Assembly: GCA_035235625.1 (NCBI GenBank)
Contig: CP141149.1
Coordinates: 10,694,893 to 10,758,892 of the forward strand
DNA length: 64,000 nucleotides
Direction: 5' to 3'
From: Saururus chinensis
Taxonomy: Eukaryota; Streptophyta; Magnoliopsida; Piperales; Saururaceae
The notes below the pieces were generated by a model, which had not been told where the DNA came from, ran no database searches, and saw only the letters and a list, made by a program, of their open reading frames with translations. The translations under genes and the position numbers were made by a program. Below are positions 57,577 through 64,000 of this stretch, piece after piece (the stretch's first letter is position 1; each line of letters begins with the position of its first letter).

Positions 57577-58450
57577 GGGGGGAGAGAGAGGGGGGAGAAA
57601 TGGAGAGAGAGGAAGAGAGAGGGAGGGAGAGTGAGGGTAGAGAGAGGGAGAGAGAGTGAGGGGGAAAGAGAGAGTGAGGGGGAAAGAGAGAGTGAGGGGG
57701 AGAGAGAGAGAGGAGAGAGGGAGAGAGGGGGAGAGAGAGAGGTGGAAGAGAGAAAGAGAGAGAGAGGAAGAGAGAGAGTGAGGGGGAGAGAGAGATTGAG
57801 AGAGAGGAGAGTGGGAGAGAGGAATACTAAGGTTGAGACATAGTGAGGGTGAAAGAGGGAGATAGAGGAGAGACACAGAGAGGAAGAGAGAGAGAAGAGA
57901 GAATTAAAATTATTAATTATTTTTAAAAAATGAAAAACATATTAGTTATGCATGATACTATGCGTCACTTGTAGTCCTGCATAGTAGCGAAATATGTAGT
58001 AGCGATGCATATGGTATATGTCGCAAATACCCATACTAGTAGTGACACTCGGCACAAGCTTCGGTAATAATCTTTGTTCTTTTAAAAAAAATTCAAATTT
58101 TATTAGCTCTACTCGTTTGAAGAGTGTCGCTAATAGCCTACGCAGGCAAAATTTTGCCTGCTTATATAACTTCCCCCACCCCTCCTGCCTCCTCTGGTCC
58201 TCACCCACCTCCTCCCTCCTGTTCCTCCCTCCACCGGTCCTCGACTCCGCCTTCCTCCGGCCATCACCATCCTCCGGTCATCGCCGTCCTGTAGTCCCCC
58301 ACTCCCCTCGTCCCTCCCGCTCTACCCTCTCCCCTGGCTCTGCCCCGCTCCTTCCCCTGGAGCAGAGCCAGGGAGAGAGGGGGGACTGGGAGGGAGGTGG
58401 GGGACCGGAATCCGGCCCCCTCTCCCTTCCCCGATGGGCCCATCACCAGT
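57577..58450. repeat. CACTA interior, right part: (GA)-rich tract and C-rich stretch
   Basis: A purine tract of GAGAGAGTGAGGGGG-type units lies at 57577-57900. Decayed GCGATGCATATGG words and CGTCGCTAAT-type repeats run to 58140, then a CCTCC-rich stretch at 58165-58440. Reading frames here are low-complexity and not genes. Confidence 0.65.
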
Positions 58451-58983
58451 GATTTAAAAAAAAAATTGTCTTTAGTGATGCCTATAAAAGCATCAGTAAA
58501 GCATTTTTTTTATTTTTTCATTGTAGTAGTGACATTTTGAAAAGTGTCAATAATACACAAAAAAATTTACTATATTTTAAATAAATAATTTTTATTTTTT
58601 AAAAAAACTTTATTTTATTAGCATCGCATAAAACTTCTTCACTAATAAGCACTTATTTGTGACGCTTATAATTATGCGTCGCTAATAAGTTATTTTAATT
58701 TTTTAAAAATATTTTTTATATTAGTGATGTATAGGATAACGTCGCTAATAATTGATAATTAGCGACGCTTAGAATTATGTGTCACCAATAATTTAGTTTT
58801 AGTGACGCTTTATGCATTGCTAAAGGAAAATTATTAGCGACACTTAAATAAGCATCGCTAATGTGACACTATTAGCGACGCTTTGTGTTAAGCACCGCTA
58901 ATAGGCAGTAGTGACTTGACGTTTTTCTACGCTTATGATGACACTTTTTGCGTGTCGCTAATAGTCATTAACAATGCATAAAT
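58451..58983. repeat. CACTA right subterminal repeats
   Basis: At least eight copies of TTAGCGACGCTT or its reverse (GCGTCGCTAATA), in both orientations, between 58640 and 58983. These resemble the transposase-binding subterminal repeats of En/Spm elements. Confidence 0.8.
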
Positions 58984-59013
58984 GCGTCGCTAATAGTCCT
59001 TTTTGTTGTAATG
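58984..59013 (-). repeat. CACTA right terminal inverted repeat
   Basis: Read in reverse it begins CATTACAACAAAAAGGAC; the expected CACTAC has become CATTAC. It matches 27 of 30 bases of the left end at 4167. Confidence 0.75.
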
Positions 59014-60294
59014 CAGGTTAGGGGAAGTTATGTCTGTCATCTACGGACACGTAGGGGAAAAGTGTCTCTGCAAAAGGGGAAGTTTTGTCTGTCGTCTATG
59101 GACGCGTAGAGGGAAAAGTGTCTCCGGGTAAGGGGAAGTTTTGTCTATCATCTAGATGCATTGGGGAAAAAGTGGCTCCGGGTAAGGGGAAGTTATATCC
59201 ATCATCTATGGATGTGTAGAGGGAAAAGTGTCTCCGGGTAAGGGGAAGTTATGTCTGTCAATTACGGACGCATAGGAGGGAAAGTGTCTCCGGGTAAGGG
59301 GAAATTATGTCCATCATCTACAAACGTGTAGGGAGGAAAGTGTCTCTAGGTAAGGGAAGATTATAACTATCACCTTTGGGCTACAACTAGGGAAACGTCC
59401 CAGTTCAAAGGGAGTGTCTATCTGTCACCTTCAAACGTAACAAGAAAGATGTGCTGGAGCTAGAGGAGGTATTGTCCACCATTTCCATGCCTAAAACGGA
59501 AGACGCTTGGAGGAAACAAGCAACTCTGAATGCCGTGAATCCCAAAATTAAAAGGGGAGTAAGAATTTCGGACTTTTCAATTTAATGCAATTTACATGCA
59601 TGCGTATCTTAATTAATATTTATATAGTAATTAAGATATTTAATTTGCTATGATCTGGTAGTATCTGTTATTGTCGGATGTGATCTTATATGATATGATT
59701 AGACCCGATTTGCTCTAGAATATTCTGTTTAATCCATTATGCTCTAATCTATTTTTGATTTGATCTATTATGGTAGGATGAAATATGTTTGATGGAATCT
59801 GACATGACCCAATATGTTCTATTATGTGTTTTGCTCTGCTCTCTCAAAGAGTGGAACATGTAATTTCAATAGGACTTTGCTCACTTCTACAATAGAGTGG
59901 GATGTATGTTGATTCATGAGATTTTGTTCTACTCTGATCTTTTAAGATATTTACATCTGACTCCGAATTATTTATTCGGATATACAGAACTATATTCGGA
60001 TCCGATCGTATTGGAGTATTATTGAAGATGTTATCCAATACGGATGTAGGCAACCAACGGCAAGGCAACGTTGGCCCGATCCAAATTATTGATAAAATTA
60101 GGTTTGTTCTTATCTATTCACAATGGAATGATATAGCTCTATAGTGCATAGAGGAACGTTTTGGCTCTCGCACTCAGAGTCTGCCGCTCCTAGTCAGTCT
60201 GATTTTAATTTTTCTATTTATTTATATACACTCCAATTCTATTTTACGAACAACCCCTAGTCCGGGTCGGTTTTTCGAGTCCGCGTGTTACAAA
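59014..60294 (+). repeat. LTR fragment (family C), plus copy
   Basis: Begins at the CACTA boundary with a 55-56-bp tandem array and continues through GATCTGATATG-rich DNA (59640-60000). It ends GGGTCGG ... CCGCGTGTTACA at 60294, a Tekay-style LTR end. Its last 250 bp are homologous to the reverse of 60517-60760 (e.g. the TCCAAATTA, AGGTTTGTTCTT and GCCGCTCCT blocks). Confidence 0.6.
59020..59410 (+). repeat. 55-56-bp tandem array, about 7 copies
   Basis: AGGGGAAG-starting units at 59020, 59075, 59131, 59185, 59241, 59297 and 59353, each with a TCTACGGACGCGTAG-like core and AAAAGTGTCTCCGGGTA. Degenerate reverse copies occur at about 61230-61680. Confidence 0.9.
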
Positions 60295-60516
60295 ATCTAG
60301 TCCACTAGCAAATTCTAGGGAGGTGAAGGGTGAGGCATCTTCTATCCTGCATTGCACTCTACTTGTGCACATCATTAACCTTACAACACTTGTGGTAATC
60401 ATCAAATTTAAATTTCTTACAAGTTTATTTATTTTGAAGGATGGACATGAGGAACAACTAAACGATCCTTCGAAGATGACATCCTATGAAGGGAGGCATT
60501 ACCAAGGCCCATGTCA
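60295..60516. other. Spacer between inverted LTR fragments
   Basis: 222 bp between the 3' ends of two facing family C copies. No primer site or coding signature is visible. Confidence 0.5.
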
Positions 60517-61788
60517 CACCCTGACCAAAGCTCGAACCCGGCCCAAGAAACAAAATCAGAGTAAATTAATTTTCTAAAACAAACCAGGAGCGGCGACTTC
60601 TGTGTGCGATAGCTATAATTACCCACTTTGCACTATAGAACTTAAGCGAATCATTGTGTGTAGGCAAGAACAAACCTATATTCATAACTAATTTGGAGCG
60701 GACCAATGTTGCCATGTTGTTGGTTGCCTAGGTAAGTATTAGATAAATCTACGATGTATTCCAATACAATCAAATCTAAACGATGTTGTGCCTAATGACT
60801 ATTACATGTGTCATGCATAAAAAATCATATACAGAAAAATACTTATAATATGATAAATCATTCTGAAACCGACAAAAATCATCGGGATCAAATGGAAGCT
60901 AATTAAATAATGAAATCAGACATCTCTCTCTATCCCAAAGTGGAACAGAACACTTCAGAACAAAACATATTAGATCCTTTCAAAATGTATCACATCAAAT
61001 CAAATTAGAACATAAGAGATCAGAGCAAATTGGATCCAAGCATAGCATATTAGAATACATCGGATGAGAGTAAAGCATATCTTATCTTGCATCATAAATT
61101 ACTACTTAAGATGCAAAAACATTTATCTAGTTACTTATTAAATTAGAAATGCTTACTCTAATGTTTCTGGAAGTAGTGGTGTTTAGAGTTGCTCCTTCCT
61201 TCATAGAGTCATGCCCTTCAGGTCTAGAGATGGCGAAAAGAACCTCCTCTTGCTTTAGAATGTTTCTCTTATTGAGCCTCAGGACGATGGACAAACACTC
61301 TCCTTTCCTTGGGTTCTTCTTGCTCATTACACACAAAGGCAATAGACAAAACCTCCCTTTTATGGGAGATGCATCTCTCTTTGCACGCTCGAAGGCCGTG
61401 GACAGAATCAACCCTCACCTGGAGATGCTTCTCACTTTCCCTTCCAGTAAGCTCTGGATATAACCTCCTCTTACCGAGGGTGCTTGTCTCTCTGCATTCC
61501 TGTAGGCAAAGGAGAGAACCTCCCCTCACCCAGGGATGTTTTTCTCACTGTGCGGCCTGTCGATGAAGGACAAAGTCTCCGCTTACTCCGGGCAACTTTT
61601 CTTGTTGTAGCCCAACGGCTGAGGACGAAGCCTCCTCTCACTTCGAGCCACTTGTCGCTCTCATTTTAGCCTGAGGGAGTCAGATAGGTCCACGGCTTGT
61701 GTTGCACTGCTCTCTCGCCGTACGGCTCTCACTCGTCACAAGGGAGCCAGCCTCTGTACGCAAGCCGCATCTTGCATATGTGTGGGCC
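60517..61788 (-). repeat. LTR fragment (family C), minus copy
   Basis: Read on the minus strand it ends GGGTTCGAGCTTTGGTCAGG then GTGTGACA at 60517. It shares with the plus copy the terminal 250 bp, the AGATC/GATCAGAG-rich stretch (60900-61100) and the decayed 55-60-bp array (61230-61680). The 5' end is cut where another LTR starts at 61789. The open frames at 61127-61566 are readings of this array. Confidence 0.58.
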
Positions 61789-64000
61789 TATAAGGTCCCT
61801 GATTTTTCTATGATTTTCTGCAATTTTCCTACTATTTTTCTGGTCATTTTCAGCGGGAAAATGTGACGCTATGGTGTATTCATATTTATGTATACTTACC
61901 CCGTATTTATACCCGTAGAGTCAGGTGTGGGGCTTAGTCGCAGGCCGCAGGCCTCATTGCGCGCATTCGACGTGAGTATTGGACTTATAATGTGTAAACA
62001 AAAGGTAAGCGTGTGATGGGGATATGATTGAAAAAAAAAAGAATAGAACAAAAGATCGGGCAAGCCCAATCCCGTTCCAGAAAAGCCGACTGTGCACCCC
62101 CTAGCTTCATTTGCCCAACTTCCGGTGGGCTGCAGGACGCCGGCACCGGCTCCGCCCTGGCCGTGCGATGGCAGGGGGCCACTATCCCGGCCCCCACGGC
62201 CACTCCACCCTTCGCCCCATCTCTCCTAGTTAAACCCTCTCTCTCTGCCTATCGTGATTATGCCGCCGCCGTAGGGCGGCGAGGGCTGGCCGGCCGCCCA
62301 CGGCTCCACCCTGGGCCGACAACGGCGAGAGGCCACCCCTCCCGGCCGAGATGGCCTCTCCTCCACTACCCCAGTCTTTTCCCCCTTTATGCCCTGTTTC
62401 CTCCGGTGCTCTGTTTTGGTGAAACAGAGGCCGCCAACAGCGAGCTACAACCGACCGGACCTCCATCCGGCCCCACCTTGGTCCGACGACGGTGATGGGT
62501 GACCTTTCTTGGCACAATTTTGCCTCCGCCCAGCCCCGCACATGTCTGGCCTCTCCTTCTTTCCCCACTGTTCCGGGCTCCATTTCGCTAGTTCCCTATT
62601 TCAGTCACCATAGTGGACTGACAAGGGCCGACCAAACCTCGGTTCGGCTCCATCCTAACCTTGAAGCGGAGGTAGGTAGCCTCTCTTGGTCCGGCACTGC
62701 CTCCTCCACCCCGGCTGAGCTCCACCGTTCATCAGTCATTCCACCTCCGTTTTTAAAATAGTATTTTCCACTATTATTGGTTTGGTTGGGCGAGCTTTAG
62801 GTGGCCAATGGCCTCCAGACAGCTAGTCTCGGCCCGACGTAGTTGGTGTAGTCGCCCTGGCCCATCCCGGTTCCATTTTCCCCCTGTCAGCCCCTATGCA
62901 TTTGGCTTTTGATGCCATTGGCATGAGCCGGTAGTGGCCGAACAGCCACCGGGGATTCCGCCCTGGCCTAGTAATGACAAGAGACGGTCCCACCTTGCCC
63001 AACTTGATCGCCTATGACACGTGCTCCTCCCTTTGGCTCATAGCCCTACCTATTCTGCTCACTGGCATGTGTGCCCGTTGACTCCTCTTGCCAATTTTAT
63101 GTCGTCGGTACCTGACGGCCTCTGGCAAGAATTTGTATGACTTACCATAACTGAAGGTGGACGAGTTCACCTGCACAGGCCTTGGCGAGTGACGGCCTCG
63201 TGGCCTTTTCTCGACCCTGAACCCTCCCCCTGCTCTCTGTCGTGTGAAATGCACAACTACCCACACCATTAGTTTTGGTTGTGGGTAGTGATCGGCGATG
63301 TCGCTGCTTAGATTGGCCACCGCTAGGGCCTTAGCCCTATTGGCCTTTTGTGGGCCTTGGGTCGTCTCCATTCAGCCCTCTTCCCCTCCCCTTTGGCCGT
63401 GTGTGCAAGTGGCCACGCGTACGTTTATGGGTTTAGGCACCGTATTCACGCCGCATGACCATCGGTTGGCTTTGCCACCGAGTGGAGATGACACATAGCC
63501 CTCCTCCACCTCTCCTGTATCCTCGAGCGTTGCCCCACACTCTCTGCCCGTATGTGGACCCTTGTTGATGCAAAATCACCATCGTTGGGTGCTGTCCATG
63601 GCTGATTTTGACGTCTTTGTAGCCGGCTGAGTACGTCTTAGACACCGGCCAATCTTTAGTGAGTACACCATCGACTTCTAGTCTCACCGCCACTTATGTT
63701 GGCACAACATTTCTCCCGACTGCCCTAGTGTGCTGTTGCGGCTTGCGGGTTTTGCCGCATTGACTTCTGACACCTCTTTTGGCCGTGATTGTTTCTGGCA
63801 CTTCCTAAAATCCTCGAGACAACATCTCTCTCACCACCACCATCGTGTGCTCGCCATCAAACGTCATGATTACGAGGTAGGGGAGCTTTGAACTCATAAT
63901 TTCATGATAGCAAGCTTTGAATGAGTAGCAACATGCTAGGATTGTATGATTCCATGCTTTGGATGTTAAATAACGATCCGTTTGCATGATGTGCATGTAA
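61789..64000 (+). repeat. Large LTR (family B), partial, runs off the window
   Basis: Starts TATAAGGTCCCTGATTTTTC (TG probably mutated to TA), which matches the reverse of the start at 18334. A GC-rich, CpG-bearing part (62050-63800) follows, then the conserved family B patch near 63856-63950. Open frames here are not shared with the other family B copies and overlap on both strands, so I do not call genes. The LTR end is beyond 64000. Confidence 0.55.

Larger units (their letters stand above)
4167..59013. mobile_element. Candidate CACTA (En/Spm) element, nested insertions included
   Basis: The left end starts CACTACAACAAAAATGAC and runs into subterminal copies of TATTAGCGACGC-like words. 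The right end, read in reverse, starts CATTACAACAAAAAGGAC and runs into the same words; 27 of the first 30 bases agree. The 3-bp flanks are CGG (4164-4166) and CAG (59014-59016), differing by one CpG-type transition. CACTA-like subterminal repeats and (GA)-rich tracts reappear at 12871-13591, 18335-19040 and 57577-59013, between retrotransposons. No TnpA- or TnpD-like coding sequence was found, so it would be non-autonomous. The two ends could instead belong to different copies of one family, since the middle (19.0-36.3 kb) is not demonstrably CACTA. Confidence 0.5.

Noticed and set aside
57505-57876. Serine/leucine- and arginine/glutamate-rich open frames on both strands
   Set aside because: They are translations of a (GA)-rich purine tract. 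Any frame of such DNA stays open, so there is no protein evidence.
59020-59410. Second regularly spaced array, CRISPR-like in period
   Set aside because: Entire 55-56-bp units repeat without unique spacers, and there are no cas genes or prokaryotic context.
61127-61669. Overlapping open frames of 85-104 codons
   Set aside because: They fall in the decayed tandem array of an LTR fragment and are not kept in the sister copy at 59014-60294.
62028-62761. GC-rich open frames of up to 155 codons, on both strands
   Set aside because: High GC content lowers stop frequency. The frames overlap on opposite strands, show no domain and are absent from the other copies of this LTR family.

Overview
The window is plant nuclear DNA from a repeat-rich, probably heterochromatic region. 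I see no intact host gene. Almost every recognisable stretch is a plant transposable element: MuDR-type, CACTA, LINE, and the Ty3/gypsy lineages Reina, Tekay and Athila. The long LTRs, the tRNA-Met-type and tRNA-Asp-type primer sites, and two host-gene fragments (a seed-storage-like cupin and a plant mobile domain) all point to an angiosperm. I cannot name the species. All lineage names come from reading domains by eye, without database searches.

Layout. A MuDR-type transposase relic lies at 1-962 (minus). A 5'-truncated LINE with decayed 16-bp target duplications lies at 2069-3677. A CACTA left terminus at 4167 and a matching inverted right terminus ending at 59013 may bound one 54.8-kb CACTA element into which the rest was inserted. 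Its own sequence survives at 4167-4374, 12871-13591, 18335-19040 and 57577-59013. Inside it are: a Reina-type chromovirus (4375-12865, TSD TATTA) split by a 3.45-kb Tekay-type solo LTR (5508-8958, TSD ACCAC); a large LTR-like block (13592-18334); a plant-mobile-domain pseudogene (19040-19790, minus); a 5'-truncated Athila (about 22638-31210, minus); a Tekay relic lacking its RT (31216-33890); LTR debris (33891-35709); a cupin gene fragment (35885-36300, minus); and a Tekay element (36301-57576) that is itself split by the youngest insertion, an Athila-like element (40439-50496, TSD AAGGG, LTRs about 98% alike). Right of the CACTA end are two inverted copies of another LTR carrying 55-56-bp tandem repeats (59014-61788) and the start of a further large LTR (61789-64000).

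The elements do not form a pathway; the window is a stratigraphy of insertions. By nesting, the order is CACTA, then Reina, then the solo LTR on the left; and CACTA, then Tekay, then Athila on the right. Many in-frame stops in the Tekay gag-pol are C-to-T or G-to-A changes, as expected for heavily methylated, silenced DNA.

The least expected signal is regulatory-looking. Two unrelated LTR lineages (Tekay and Athila), and a third decayed region near 20.5-20.9 kb, carry pairs of 10-bp palindromes whose starts are 20-21 bp apart, with pairs repeated about 60-86 bp apart. Between Tekay copies the palindrome changes from CGATCGATCG to CGTTCGAACG with both halves altered symmetrically, which suggests that dyad symmetry itself is maintained.
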